Below, piece by piece: positions 44,072-54,647 of a stretch of 64,000 nt of DNA. Below the pieces are notes generated by a model. That model saw nothing but the letters and a program-made list of their open reading frames with translations, was not told the origin of the DNA and ran no database searches. A program made the translations under genes and the position numbers. Source of the stretch: Nocardioides sp. Root140 (lineage in GTDB: Bacteria > Actinomycetota > Actinomycetes > Propionibacteriales > Nocardioidaceae); assembly GCF_001426745.1 (NCBI RefSeq), contig NZ_LMFI01000010.1:1536652-1600651 (forward strand), in the 5' to 3' direction. The first letter of the stretch is position 1; the number at the start of each line of letters is the position of its first letter.

Positions 44072-44190
44072 GCAGACTCGTTCGCTTCCCGGCGGCGACA
44101 GGGACGAGGTGGCTTGTGCGGGCACGGCACACTGTCGGCTGCACCGGCTAACGTCGGCAGCCCGCACCTCGGCCATCTGGGAGGCCCCGC

Positions 44191-46914
44191 TTGAGCTTCG
44201 TCCCCGTCACCGGACCGGCGACCTTCCACGTCGCCGACCCGGCCCGCGACAGCGTGGTCGAGTTCAGTGACGACCGGCGCACGGTCAGCCTGCCGATGCG
44301 GGCCGCCCTTCCGGTCCTGACCCGGGCCCGCGGCCGCGACGACGTGCACCCGAGTGTGGGTCTGCTGGCCGGTGCGGCGCTGCTCGGCATGCAGTTCGTG
44401 GCTGCCGGCAAGCTCGAGCCCGGCATCGGCGGCTGGCGCATCGCGACGCTCGAGCACGCCGACGAGGAGCGGCTGCGCCTGCTCGCGGAGTCCCGCGACC
44501 ACGACGGCACCACCGACCCGCTGGGCCTGGTGCGAGGCGTGGTGCACGCCGTCGCCGACGCGATGGCCCGCTCCGCCCCGTCCTCCACGTCCGTACGACG
44601 ACCCGCGCGCCCGACCGGCATCGGCAGTGGAGGTCCCGGCGGCCTGAAGCGCAGGGCTCCGCACGCCGACGTCACCGCCCGCATCCAGGAGCGGGTGTCG
44701 CGGCTGGCCCGGCCCGACGACCTGCCCCACCTCGTCTCCCTGGGGCTGCGCATCGAGGCCGACGAGGAGGAGCTGATCGGCGGCTCCGTGCGCCTCGTGC
44801 TCCAGGTGCACGACGAGCAGAATCCGCTCCACTTCGCCGACGCCGCGCGGCTGTGGACCGAGCGCCCGGCCGACGCCACCCACGGTTTCGGCTCGCGCGC
44901 CCACATCCATGCCAGCCAGGCGCTCCGGGCCGCGGCCGAGGCCTGGCCGGTGCTCGAGCGACTCCTCGAGCTGCGCGTCCCCGACCAGATCACCCTCGAC
45001 TCGATCGAGGTCGCCAGCCTGCTCGACGACGGGTTGAGCGCGCTCCAGGCCCGGGGGGTCGACGTGCTCTTCCCACGCTCGCTCGGGCGTGACCTGACCA
45101 CCCGCGCGGTCCTTCGGCCCGGGGGCGGCAAGCAGGAGGAGCCGTTGGTCGACGGGCTCTTCGGCACCGACGCGCTGTTCAGCTTCAACTGGCAGGTGGC
45201 CCTGCACGGCGACCCGCTCACCGAGGCCGAGATGGACGAGCTGGCCGCCGCCACCAGCCCGGTGATCAAGCTGCGCGACAACTGGATGCTGGTCGACCCC
45301 AAGGTCGCCAAGCGGGCCAAGAAGCGGCTGATCAGCACCGCCAGGCCGGCCCAGGCCCTGGCCGCCACCCTGACCGGCACGATCGCCGTCGACGAGGTCG
45401 ACACGTCGGTGATCGTCGGGGCGACGCTCGAGAAGGTACGCGAGCGCATCCGCACTGCCGCCACCCGCGATCCGCTCGCCGCGCCATCCGCGTTGCGGGC
45501 CACGCTGCGCGACTACCAGCTGCACGGCCTGACCTGGCTGGCCGAGATGAGCTCCCTCGGCCTGGGTGCCTGCCTGGCCGACGACATGGGCCTGGGCAAG
45601 ACGATCACCGTGATCGCGCTCCACCTGCACCGACTCGAGTGCGGCCACACCGGACCGGTGCTGGTGGTCTGCCCGGCCTCACTGCTGGGCAACTGGGAGG
45701 CCGAGATCAACCGCTTCGCCCCCGGAGTCGACGTACGCCGCTTCCACGGCGGCCAGCGCACCCTCGAGGGGCTGGAATCGGGCTTCGTGCTCACGACGTA
45801 CGGCACGATGCGCGCCGACGGACAGCCGAAGGGCAAGCGAGAGCTGGCCGGTGTCGAGTGGGACCTCGTGGTCGCCGACGAAGCGCAACACGTGAAGAAC
45901 CCGCAGTCCTCCACGGCCCGGGCGCTGCGCACGATCGACGGCCAGGCCCGCATCGCCCTGTCGGGCACCCCGGTCGAGAACAACCTGACCGAGCTGTGGG
46001 CGATCCTCGACTGGGCGATCCCCGGGCTGCTCGGCTCGCGCAACGCGTTCCGCAAGGTGTGGGCCGGCCCGATCGAGTCCGGCCTCGAGCCGACCAAGGC
46101 GCGCCAGTTCGCCGACCTGATCGAGCCGTTCCTGCTGCGCCGTCGCAAGTCCGACCCCGGGATCGCGCCCGAGCTGCCGGCCAAGACCGAGACCGACCAC
46201 CCGCTCCAGCTCACCCGCGAGCAGGCGGTGCTCTACGAGACGCTGGTGCGCGAGTCGATGGAGCGCATCGAGCAGGCCGACGAGCACGCCCGCCGCGGCC
46301 TCGTGCTCCAGCTGCTGACCGGGCTCAAGCAGATCTGCAACCACCCGGCGCACTACCTCAAGCAGGCCAGCTCCCGCCTCGCCGGTCGCTCCGAGAAGCT
46401 CGACCTGCTCGACGAGCTCCTCGGCACCGTGCTCGCCGAGGAGGGCGCGGTGCTGATCTTCACCCAATACGTGCAGATGGCGCGGCTGCTCGAGCAGCAC
46501 CTGGCGCACACCGGCGTCCCGACCCAGTTCCTGTACGGCGGCACGCTCGTGCAGGAGCGTTCGGCGATGGTCGACCGTTTCCAGCGGGGCGAGGTGCCGG
46601 TCTTCCTGCTCTCGCTCAAGGCCGGCGGCACCGGGCTCAACCTGACCGCGGCCGACCACGTCATCCACTTCGACCGCTGGTGGAACCCCGCCGTCGAGGA
46701 GCAGGCCACCGACCGGGCCTACCGCATCGGACAGACCCGGCCGGTGCAGGTGCACCGGCTGATCACCCGCGGCACGATCGAGGAGCGCATCGCCGAGCTG
46801 CTGACCCGCAAGCGGGCACTGGCCGACTCGGTGCTGGCCCGCGGCGAGGCGGCGCTGACCGAGCTGAGCAACGACGACCTGCGCGACCTGGTCACCCTGC
46901 GGAGCACCGATTGA
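44191..46914 (+). CDS. SNF2-family helicase/ATPase (HepA-like)
   Basis: A 907-residue protein. The N-terminal 430 residues are a poorly conserved domain found in bacterial SNF2 proteins (DUF3670-like). The motor follows: Walker A DDMGLGKT (464-471), DEAQH (about 563-567, VVADEAQHVKNP), SGTPVENNLTELW, and in the second lobe TQYVQMARLL, LSLKAGGTGLNLTAADHV and QATDRAYRIGQTRPV. It remodels DNA-protein or RNA polymerase complexes. TTG start at 44191 with GGGAGG upstream; no better start is present. It overlaps the SWIM-domain gene. Confidence 0.9.
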   Translation: MSFVPVTGPATFHVADPARDSVVEFSDDRRTVSLPMRAALPVLTRARGRDDVHPSVGLLAGAALLGMQFVAAGKLEPGIGGWRIATLEHADEERLRLLAESRDHDGTTDPLGLVRGVVHAVADAMARSAPSSTSVRRPARPTGIGSGGPGGLKRRAPHADVTARIQERVSRLARPDDLPHLVSLGLRIEADEEELIGGSVRLVLQVHDEQNPLHFADAARLWTERPADATHGFGSRAHIHASQALRAAAEAWPVLERLLELRVPDQITLDSIEVASLLDDGLSALQARGVDVLFPRSLGRDLTTRAVLRPGGGKQEEPLVDGLFGTDALFSFNWQVALHGDPLTEAEMDELAAATSPVIKLRDNWMLVDPKVAKRAKKRLISTARPAQALAATLTGTIAVDEVDTSVIVGATLEKVRERIRTAATRDPLAAPSALRATLRDYQLHGLTWLAEMSSLGLGACLADDMGLGKTITVIALHLHRLECGHTGPVLVVCPASLLGNWEAEINRFAPGVDVRRFHGGQRTLEGLESGFVLTTYGTMRADGQPKGKRELAGVEWDLVVADEAQHVKNPQSSTARALRTIDGQARIALSGTPVENNLTELWAILDWAIPGLLGSRNAFRKVWAGPIESGLEPTKARQFADLIEPFLLRRRKSDPGIAPELPAKTETDHPLQLTREQAVLYETLVRESMERIEQADEHARRGLVLQLLTGLKQICNHPAHYLKQASSRLAGRSEKLDLLDELLGTVLAEEGAVLIFTQYVQMARLLEQHLAHTGVPTQFLYGGTLVQERSAMVDRFQRGEVPVFLLSLKAGGTGLNLTAADHVIHFDRWWNPAVEEQATDRAYRIGQTRPVQVHRLITRGTIEERIAELLTRKRALADSVLARGEAALTELSNDDLRDLVTLRSTD

Positions 46915-47612
46915 GCGCGGTCACCCATCCCCGGTTCGCCCCGCGCCGCTCGACCAGGTCAGCTCCGTGGTGGAGCAAGGCCTGGTCGCGGGCCGTCGAG
47001 GAGGCGGCCTACCACCTCACCGACCTGCGCACCGGCCGAGCCCTGGCCCGGGGCGGGCACGTCGGCGCGTTGACCCTCGACCGGGGCAGCCTCTTCGCCG
47101 CGGTGCAGCAGGGGGACGACGCCTGGACGGTCCAGATCGCGATGCCCACCCTGTCGGGTGAGGGCATCGCCACGTTCGTCGAGCTGGTGGCCGCCGAGTC
47201 CGGGCGCATCGCCCGGCTGCTCGACGGCGACCTCCCGCACCAGCTGGTCGAGGACGCCGAGGACGCCGGCGTCGAGCTGCTGCCGTACGGCGGGGAGCTG
47301 TCGGCCGAGTGCAGCTGCGAGGCGTGGGCCCAGCCGTGCGTGCACGGCCTCGCCGTGCTGACCCAGTTCACCTGGCTGATCGACGACGACGCCCTGGCCC
47401 TGCTCCACCTGCGCGGCCTCCCGCGCGAGGAGCTGCTCGCCCAGCTGCACGCCCGCCAGGTGCAGAGCGCCGAGACGGAACCCCAGTCAGCGGAAGGCGG
47501 CGCAGACCCCGAGCTTCTCGCGGATGTCGACGTGGGAGTCGATGCTGCCCTTCGGGCCGCACGCGTGTTGGAGCTGCTCGAAGAAGGCGCCGACGTCGAC
47601 CACCTCCTCTGA
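46911..47612 (+). CDS. SWIM zinc-finger protein, partner of the SNF2 protein
   Basis: A 233-residue protein with one SWIM zinc finger: Cys134-x-Cys136, Cys143-x-His145 (ECSCEAWAQPCVHG). The TTG start overlaps the stop of the SNF2 gene (TTGA), so translation is coupled. SNF2-SWIM gene pairs are common in actinobacteria, where the SWIM protein is expected to target the motor to DNA or protein. The C-terminal tail is acidic. Start choice is inferred from the overlap, as no ATG lies nearby. Confidence 0.85.
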   Translation: MSAVTHPRFAPRRSTRSAPWWSKAWSRAVEEAAYHLTDLRTGRALARGGHVGALTLDRGSLFAAVQQGDDAWTVQIAMPTLSGEGIATFVELVAAESGRIARLLDGDLPHQLVEDAEDAGVELLPYGGELSAECSCEAWAQPCVHGLAVLTQFTWLIDDDALALLHLRGLPREELLAQLHARQVQSAETEPQSAEGGADPELLADVDVGVDAALRAARVLELLEEGADVDHLL

Positions 47613-47617
47613 CCCAC

Positions 47618-47705
47618 GAACCGTCAATCCTTGCGTCGCGAACCTGCAATTCTTGATGCGCGAGCCGTGGGTTCTGGACGTCCGAACCGTGGATTCTTGG
47701 TGGTC
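47618..47705. repeat. Four tandem 22-bp repeats
   Basis: Four degenerate copies, starting exactly 22 bp apart at 47618, 47640, 47662 and 47684, with consensus CGAACCGTGGATTCTTG plus five variable bases. They fill the gap between the convergent SWIM and MBL genes. A further partial copy may begin at 47706. No hairpin is needed to explain them. Confidence 0.75.
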
Positions 47706-47708
47706 GGT

Positions 47709-48620
47709 TCAGGCCCAGGGGTCCTCGCGACGCCACACCGTCGGGAAGTGCAGGTCGACGCCGTCGGCACGCGCCAACGGGTCGAGCACCCGCATCGTCT
47801 CGTCGAGGTCGTCACCGGCGTAGGGCAGTGCCCGCATCGGCTCGTCGAGCGGCCTGAAGAAGTCGTCCCAGTGGATCAGGACCACGCGTCGGGCGCCCAC
47901 CGCGCGCACCGTCTCCTGCCAGAACGTGGTCATGTACTCCTCGGACTGGACCCCGAGCTGACCGACGCCGAGGTAGACGACGTCCGCGCTCTGCTCTGCG
48001 AGGGCACCGGGGACGAACCCGGCGCTGCCCTGGACGAGCACCGAACGCCCCGACGCGTGCCGGATGAACGTCGACCACGCCTCGCCGCACTTGTACGCCG
48101 ACGCGCGGGCCGGCGTACCCACGGGAGTGTCGATCGTGCCCGGATAGCGGTCCGGTGGGCAGTGGTGGCTCTCGACCAGGGTGAGCGTGAAGTCGCCGAA
48201 GGTCAGCGAGTCGCCCGGCGCCACCTCGTCGATGCGTGACTCGGGCAGTCCGTGGCCGCGCCCGATGTTCGCGGTCGAGGTGCCGCCGACCAGCTGCGCA
48301 CCGGTGCGCTCAGCGACGACGGCGGAGTCCATCGCATGGTCGAAGTGGCTGTGCACCGGCAGTACGGCGGCCAGTCGGTCGACGCCGACCCGGTTCAACG
48401 CAGTGTCGATGCGTGAGTCGTCCGGGTTCAACGCGCGCAGCGCCACCCTGGGCAGGCTCGGCCGGCTGAAGAACCCGTCGGTCATCAACGAGGTCTCGCC
48501 GTCGCTGACCAGCAGGGTGGCCACTCCCAGGAAGGTCACCGAGAGGTCACTGTCCGCAGCAGGTACGTCGAACCGGTCGGCGTACTGGGCGAGGTCCGGG
48601 CGTCCGAAGCGAAGGCGCAT
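47709..48620 (-). CDS. MBL-fold metallo-hydrolase (UlaG-like)
   Basis: A 303-residue metallo-beta-lactamase-fold protein with the metal-binding motif HSHFDH (90-95), LGVATLLVSDGETSLMTDGFF at the N-terminal strand, SHHCPP, and a late HWDDF segment. It resembles the UlaG-like branch of lactonases and phosphodiesterases. A short N-terminal lead precedes the fold. Substrate unknown. It converges on the SWIM-protein gene. Confidence 0.87.
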   Translation of the reverse strand: MRLRFGRPDLAQYADRFDVPAADSDLSVTFLGVATLLVSDGETSLMTDGFFSRPSLPRVALRALNPDDSRIDTALNRVGVDRLAAVLPVHSHFDHAMDSAVVAERTGAQLVGGTSTANIGRGHGLPESRIDEVAPGDSLTFGDFTLTLVESHHCPPDRYPGTIDTPVGTPARASAYKCGEAWSTFIRHASGRSVLVQGSAGFVPGALAEQSADVVYLGVGQLGVQSEEYMTTFWQETVRAVGARRVVLIHWDDFFRPLDEPMRALPYAGDDLDETMRVLDPLARADGVDLHFPTVWRREDPWA

Positions 48621-48893
48621 GGCCCGAGGCTAGACCTTGGACCGACCGAGGAGGACCGTGTCGACGTCCTTCCGCAGCGGGCGTGCTGTCGGGTGTGCGT
48701 TGGGCTCACGGCGACGGCCAGGTCGGTGTCTCGCTGCATCTGCCGATCCGATTGGCCCCCTCTGCGGTCAGCATTCGAGGCCAATCGGCCCGGCCGACCG
48801 AGCGCGCGATGGACTCTCTGGGGACCTACGCGCGAGGCCGGGGATCCGCTCAGCGCCTGTCGACGGCTGGCTCGGGCTGGACGACGGGCCGGG
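48621..48893. other. Non-coding gap with one hairpin
   Basis: In these 273 bp no gene can be supported: open frames here have atypical composition. A hairpin with perfect 10-bp arms CCGATTGGCC (48748-48757) / GGCCAATCGG (48779-48788) lies near the middle. The rest shows nothing recognisable; it could hold the MBL gene's promoter and decayed sequence. Confidence 0.5.
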
Positions 48894-49472
48894 TCAACCG
48901 CGGTAGACCGAGACCGCCCAGTCGGAGGCATCGGTGAAGGGATCGAGCTCCCAGGTGCCGAAGCGGTGCTCGAGGGTCCAACCGACAGCGGACGCGTCAC
49001 GGTCGAGATCGGAGGTCGAGTAGGGCCGGTCGAGGTGGAAGCCGAACACCGCCCGGCCGCCCGGCACCAGCACAGAGGCCATCGCCGCCAGCACCCGCGG
49101 CTCGGAGCCCGGGTCGACGTAGACCATCACGTTGCCGGCGCACACGATCACGTCGAAGGTGCCGAGCGACGGCGTCAGGTCGACGAGGTCGAGCACTTCC
49201 AGGCGTACGTCGGGGTGCTGCTCGTGGCCCGCTTCGATCAGCAGCGGATCGGCGTCGACGCCGACCAGGTCGTGCCCGACCCGGGCGAGTGCGGCGGCGA
49301 CCCGTCCGGCACCGCAGCCCGCATCGAGGATCCGGGAGCCGCGCTTCGCCATCGCGTCGGTGAACCTGGCCTCGCCGTCGACGTCCTTGCCCTGGGCCGC
49401 GATCTTCACGAACCGCTGGCTGTAGTCCTCACGTTGCTCGAGGGACCGCTCGTCGAACCACCTGGTGCTCAC
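48894..49472 (-). CDS. Class I SAM-dependent methyltransferase
   Basis: A 192-residue methyltransferase: SAM-binding ILDAGCGAGRVAAAL (about residues 47-61), GVDADPLLIE (acidic loop) and DVIVCAGNVMVYV. Substrate not identifiable. The GTG at 49472 (VSTRWFDERSL) is preferred over a frame starting 33 bp earlier, as homologous proteins usually begin there; the ribosome site GGGAGA is nine bases upstream. The downstream end faces the non-coding gap. Confidence 0.83.
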   Translation of the reverse strand: MSTRWFDERSLEQREDYSQRFVKIAAQGKDVDGEARFTDAMAKRGSRILDAGCGAGRVAAALARVGHDLVGVDADPLLIEAGHEQHPDVRLEVLDLVDLTPSLGTFDVIVCAGNVMVYVDPGSEPRVLAAMASVLVPGGRAVFGFHLDRPYSTSDLDRDASAVGWTLEHRFGTWELDPFTDASDWAVSVYRG

Positions 49473-49514
49473 GCTCCCGAGTCTCCCACGCCGACGGACG
49501 GCCACCCGGCTCGG

Positions 49515-50060
49515 TCAGAGGCCGAGCGCGCGGGCGGCCATGTCCTGGAGCAGTCGGCGCATCTCCTTCTCCGGCAGGAAGGCGCTGTGCGGCGTCGAGT
49601 TGAGCAGGCCGAACGTGGCGTGGGCCCTGGCCCGGGCCGCGACCAGGGTCAACGAGTCGTCGGCCTTGCGCAGCTCGCCGGCCCACAGGTCGACGTACGA
49701 CCGCTGGAGGGTGCGGACCTTCTCGCGCGCCTCGGCAGGCAGCGAGGCCCAGTCCCGGTCCTGTACGACGATCAGCGCCTTGTTGGCCAACGCGAAGGAG
49801 ATGTGCCAGTCGATCAGCGCTTCCAGGGCCGAGCGCGGGTCGGTCGACGCGGCCACTCGAGAGCGCCCGACGCTGAGGAGCTCCTCGCTGATCGCGACCA
49901 GCATCTCGGCGAGGATCGCGTCCTTGGCCGGGAAGTGCTTGTAGAGCGCGGGGCCGCTCATGCCGCACGCTGCGCCGAGCTCGCCGACCGAGACCCCGTG
50001 GAAGCCACGTTCGGCGAACAGCGTCGCCGCGGTGGCGAGGATCTGTTCGCGTCGGCTCAT
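49515..50060 (-). CDS. TetR-family regulator of the leucine-type catabolic operon
   Basis: A 181-residue TetR protein with helix-turn-helix VGELGAACGMSGPALYKHF at about residues 25-43 and a C-terminal ligand domain. Divergent from the carboxylase operon; the 117-bp gap holds a perfect 18-bp palindrome. It most likely represses the operon and itself, released by an acyl-CoA intermediate. ATG 50060 is chosen because a longer frame would cross that palindrome. Confidence 0.9.
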   Translation of the reverse strand: MSRREQILATAATLFAERGFHGVSVGELGAACGMSGPALYKHFPAKDAILAEMLVAISEELLSVGRSRVAASTDPRSALEALIDWHISFALANKALIVVQDRDWASLPAEAREKVRTLQRSYVDLWAGELRKADDSLTLVAARARAHATFGLLNSTPHSAFLPEKEMRRLLQDMAARALGL

Positions 50061-50136
50061 GCGCGACAGAGTAGGCCACGCACTGTTCAGGACGACGAGG
50101 GTGCGCAATCCTCGGTTGTGTCGTAGCCTAAGCAAC

Positions 50137-50154
50137 GGTTAATGATCATTAACC
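50137..50154. promoter_or_regulatory. Perfect palindromic operator
   Basis: GGTTAATGATCATTAACC is an uninterrupted 18-bp palindrome between the divergent TetR and carboxylase genes, and is very AT-rich for this genome. It is the obvious TetR binding site. Confidence 0.8.
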
Positions 50155-50177
50155 AACAAGATCTTCTGGGAGGGCAC

Positions 50178-51770
<1,593 letters not shown>

Positions 51771-51774
51771 ACAG

Positions 51775-53691
51775 GTGAAGACTCTTTTGATCGCCAACCG
51801 TGGCGAGATCGCGCTGCGCGTCATCGGCAGCGCCCGCGCCCTCGGCATCCGGACCGTCGCGATCCACACCGACCTCGACGCCACGGCGCCGCACGTCCGT
51901 GAGGCCGACCACGCCGTCCGGGTCGAGGCCTACCTCGACATCGACGCGGTCGTGCAGGCCGCGAAGGACTCCGGCGCCGAGGCCATCCACCCGGGCTACG
52001 GCTTCCTGTCGGAACGCGCAGAGTTCGCCCGCGCGGTCGAGCAGGCCGGGCTCACCCTGGTCGGCCCGAGCGCCGACGTGATGGACCGGATGGGCCGCAA
52101 GGACGCCGCTCGCGAGGTCGCGATCGCGGCCGGCGTGCCGGTCGTGCCGAGTTACGGCATCGACGACGACCCGGCCTCGATGAACTACCCGATCCTGGTC
52201 AAGGCTGCGGCCGGCGGGGGCGGCAAGGGCATGCGCATCGTGCGCGCGGCCGACGAGTTCGAGGCCGCGGTCGCCGCCGCGAAGCGTGAGGCCGCGAAGT
52301 CGTTCGGCGACGACACCATGCTGATCGAGAAGTACGTCGAGCGCGGTCGCCACATCGAGGTGCAGGTGATGGCCGACTCCCACGGCAACGTCGTCCACCT
52401 CTTCGAGCGCGACTGCTCCACGCAGCGGCGCCACCAGAAGGTGCTCGAGGAGGCCCCCGCGCCCACCATCGACGAGGCCACCCGTGCGCTGATCACCGGC
52501 GCCTCGGTCGCCCTCTCGAAGCAGGTCGGCTACGTCAACGCCGGAACGGTCGAGTTCCTCCTCGACGCCGACACCGGCGAGGCCTACTTCCTGGAGATGA
52601 ACACCCGCCTCCAGGTCGAGCACCCGGTCACCGAGTCCGTCGTGGCCTGTACGCCGAGCGGCGACAAGGTCGACCTCGTGGCCGTGCAGCTGGCGGTCGC
52701 GTCGGGCGAGGAGCTGCCGTTCACGCAGGACGACCTCTGGCTCGACGGCCACGCGATCGAGGCCCGCGTCTACGCGGAGGACCCCTACTCGGGCTTCCTT
52801 CCCCAGGCCGGCAACGCCACCCTCGTGCGCTGGCCGGTGCCGCCGTTCGAGGGCACCCGGGACGGCATGCGCGTCGACGCGGCGCTGGAGAGCAACCAGG
52901 TCGTCTCCACCAGCTTCGACCCGATGCTCGGCAAGGTGATCGCCGTCGGCAAGGACCGCGAGGAGGCCCGTCGCCAGCTGGTCACGGCGCTCGAGCGCAC
53001 CTCGATCCTGGGCCTGACCACCAACACCGGCTTCCTGCGCGAGATCGCCGAGAGCGACGCGTTCCGCGACGCGGAGATCGACTCGGCCTGGCTCGACCGC
53101 CACCCGCCGACTGCGCCGGATCCGTCGTTGGCCCGCACCATCGCGGCGTGGACCGACGTGGCGATCGCCCGCCTGGTCGAGAGGCCCGGACCCTTGATGG
53201 CCGACGGATGGCGTGACGGCGGCCCCGCCGTACCCACCCTGGTCGAGCTCGACCAGGTGGTCCGCGTCGACCGCGCCGCAGGACTGGTCGACGACACCCG
53301 TGTGGTCGAGCGCTCGATGGCCGACCACGTCGCCAGCCTGCGGGTCGACGGCCAACGCATCGACGCCGTCGTCAACGCCCAGGAGCACGGTATCGACGTC
53401 GCCCTGCGTGGGCAGCGCTTCAACTTCGAACGCCCCGACGTGTTCGGCGACCACGGGCCCGTGGTCGGTGACGGCACCCTGCTCGCCCCGATGCCCGGCA
53501 CCGTCCTGGCGGTCAACGCCACCAGCGGCCAGGAGGTCAAGGAGGGCGACGTGCTCGGCACCATGGAGGCGATGAAGATGGAGCTCGCCCTCAAGGCGCC
53601 CTTCGACGGCACCGTCGTCGCCGTGCACCCGAAGGTCGGCGAGCAGGTGCCGTTGGGCGCCGTACTCTTCGAAGTGGAGGCAAGCGCATGA
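51775..53691 (+). CDS. Acyl-CoA carboxylase alpha subunit (biotin carboxylase and carrier)
   Basis: A 638-residue protein: biotin carboxylase domain (1-445: LIANRGEIALRV, HPGYGFLSE, AAGGGGKGMRIV, EMNTRLQVEHPVTE), a linker domain, and a C-terminal biotinyl domain with Lys601 in EAMKMEL. It carboxylates its own biotin with ATP and bicarbonate and passes CO2 to the beta subunit encoded 4 bp upstream. GTG start at 51775. Methylcrotonyl-CoA type by context. Confidence 0.94.
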   Translation: MKTLLIANRGEIALRVIGSARALGIRTVAIHTDLDATAPHVREADHAVRVEAYLDIDAVVQAAKDSGAEAIHPGYGFLSERAEFARAVEQAGLTLVGPSADVMDRMGRKDAAREVAIAAGVPVVPSYGIDDDPASMNYPILVKAAAGGGGKGMRIVRAADEFEAAVAAAKREAAKSFGDDTMLIEKYVERGRHIEVQVMADSHGNVVHLFERDCSTQRRHQKVLEEAPAPTIDEATRALITGASVALSKQVGYVNAGTVEFLLDADTGEAYFLEMNTRLQVEHPVTESVVACTPSGDKVDLVAVQLAVASGEELPFTQDDLWLDGHAIEARVYAEDPYSGFLPQAGNATLVRWPVPPFEGTRDGMRVDAALESNQVVSTSFDPMLGKVIAVGKDREEARRQLVTALERTSILGLTTNTGFLREIAESDAFRDAEIDSAWLDRHPPTAPDPSLARTIAAWTDVAIARLVERPGPLMADGWRDGGPAVPTLVELDQVVRVDRAAGLVDDTRVVERSMADHVASLRVDGQRIDAVVNAQEHGIDVALRGQRFNFERPDVFGDHGPVVGDGTLLAPMPGTVLAVNATSGQEVKEGDVLGTMEAMKMELALKAPFDGTVVAVHPKVGEQVPLGAVLFEVEASA

Positions 53692-54605
53692 GGCAACCGC
53701 AACGCGTCGAGAGCTCTTCGCCGATGCCCGACCGGGTCACCATCTGGGAGGTCGGACCCCGCGACGGCCTGCAGAACGAGAAGGCGATCGTGCCGACCGA
53801 GGTGAAGGCCGAGTTCATCCGGCGGCTCCTCGACGCAGGGCTCCCGATCGTGGAGGCGACCAGCTTCGTGCACCCCACGTGGGTGCCGCAGCTGGCCGAC
53901 GCCAAGGAGCTGATGGAGGGGTTGGCCAATCCGGAGCTGCCCGTGCTGGTGCCCAACGAGCGTGGCCTCGACCGGGCGCTCGAGCTGGGTCTCAAGCACA
54001 TCGCTATCTTCGGCAGCGCCACGGAGACCTTCGCCACCAAGAACCTCAACCGCAGCCTCGACGAGCAGTTCGCGATGTTCGAGCCGACCGTACGCCGGGC
54101 CCGCGAGGCCGGCATGGACGTGCGCGCCTACGTGTCGATGTGCTTCGGCGACCCGTGGGAGGGCGACGTGCCGGTCGAGCAGGTCGTCGGCGTCGGCAAG
54201 CGGCTCTTCGACCTCGGCGCCAGCCAGCTCAGCCTGGGCGACACGATCGGCGTCGGCACCGCCGGCCACGTGAAGCGGCTGATCGGCGCCTTCGACGAAG
54301 CTGGCCTCGGCGTCGACCACCTTGCGGTCCACTTCCACGACACCTACGGCCAGGCGCTGGCCAACGCGTACGCCGCGCTCGAGGCCGGCGTGACGACGTT
54401 CGACGCCAGCGCGGGCGGCCTCGGCGGCTGCCCGTACGCCGAGAGCGCCACGGGCAACCTGGCCACGGAAGACCTCGTCTGGATGCTCCACGGACTCGGC
54501 ATCGAGACCGGGGTCGACCTCGAGGCGCTGGTCGCGACCAGCACCTGGATGGCCGGACACCTCGGACGGCCCAGCCCCTCGCGGGTGGTCACCGCGCTGT
54601 CATGA
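53688..54605 (+). CDS. Hydroxymethylglutaryl-CoA lyase
   Basis: A 305-residue TIM-barrel enzyme: IWEVGPRDGLQNEKAIVPT, EATSFVHPTWVPQLADA, SMCFGDPWEG, HFHDTYGQALANAYAAL and the active-site loop GGLGGCPYAESATGNLATED. It splits HMG-CoA into acetyl-CoA and acetoacetate, the last step of leucine breakdown. ATG overlaps the carboxylase alpha stop (ATGA). Isovaleryl-CoA dehydrogenase and methylglutaconyl-CoA hydratase are not in this operon and must be elsewhere. Confidence 0.94.
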   Translation: MRQPQRVESSSPMPDRVTIWEVGPRDGLQNEKAIVPTEVKAEFIRRLLDAGLPIVEATSFVHPTWVPQLADAKELMEGLANPELPVLVPNERGLDRALELGLKHIAIFGSATETFATKNLNRSLDEQFAMFEPTVRRAREAGMDVRAYVSMCFGDPWEGDVPVEQVVGVGKRLFDLGASQLSLGDTIGVGTAGHVKRLIGAFDEAGLGVDHLAVHFHDTYGQALANAYAALEAGVTTFDASAGGLGGCPYAESATGNLATEDLVWMLHGLGIETGVDLEALVATSTWMAGHLGRPSPSRVVTALS

Positions 54606-54635
54606 CGGGTGCGGTGCTGTCATGACGCGTGCGGC
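54596..54635 (+). repeat. 20-bp tandem duplication across a stop codon
   Basis: GCTGTCATGACGGGTGCGGT (54596-54615) is followed at once by a copy with two differences (54616-54635). The first copy contains the last codons and stop of the HMG-CoA lyase gene; the second lies in the short gap before the sulfotransferase-like gene. Confidence 0.7.
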
Positions 54636-54647
54636 ACAATGCCGCCC

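Noticed and set aside
41165..44176. A very long open frame (about 1,000 codons) on the minus strand opposite the M28 peptidase and membrane protein genes
   Set aside because: High GC removes stop codons in antisense frames. The translated product is low-complexity and rich in Arg, Gly, Asp and Val with no domain, while the plus strand holds clear genes.
47618..47705. CRISPR array
   Set aside because: The copies touch one another without unique spacers, are degenerate, and no cas genes are nearby.
48621..48893. A gene between the MBL hydrolase and the methyltransferase
   Set aside because: Open frames there give Arg/Ser/Pro-rich products without a start-site signal or recognisable domain.
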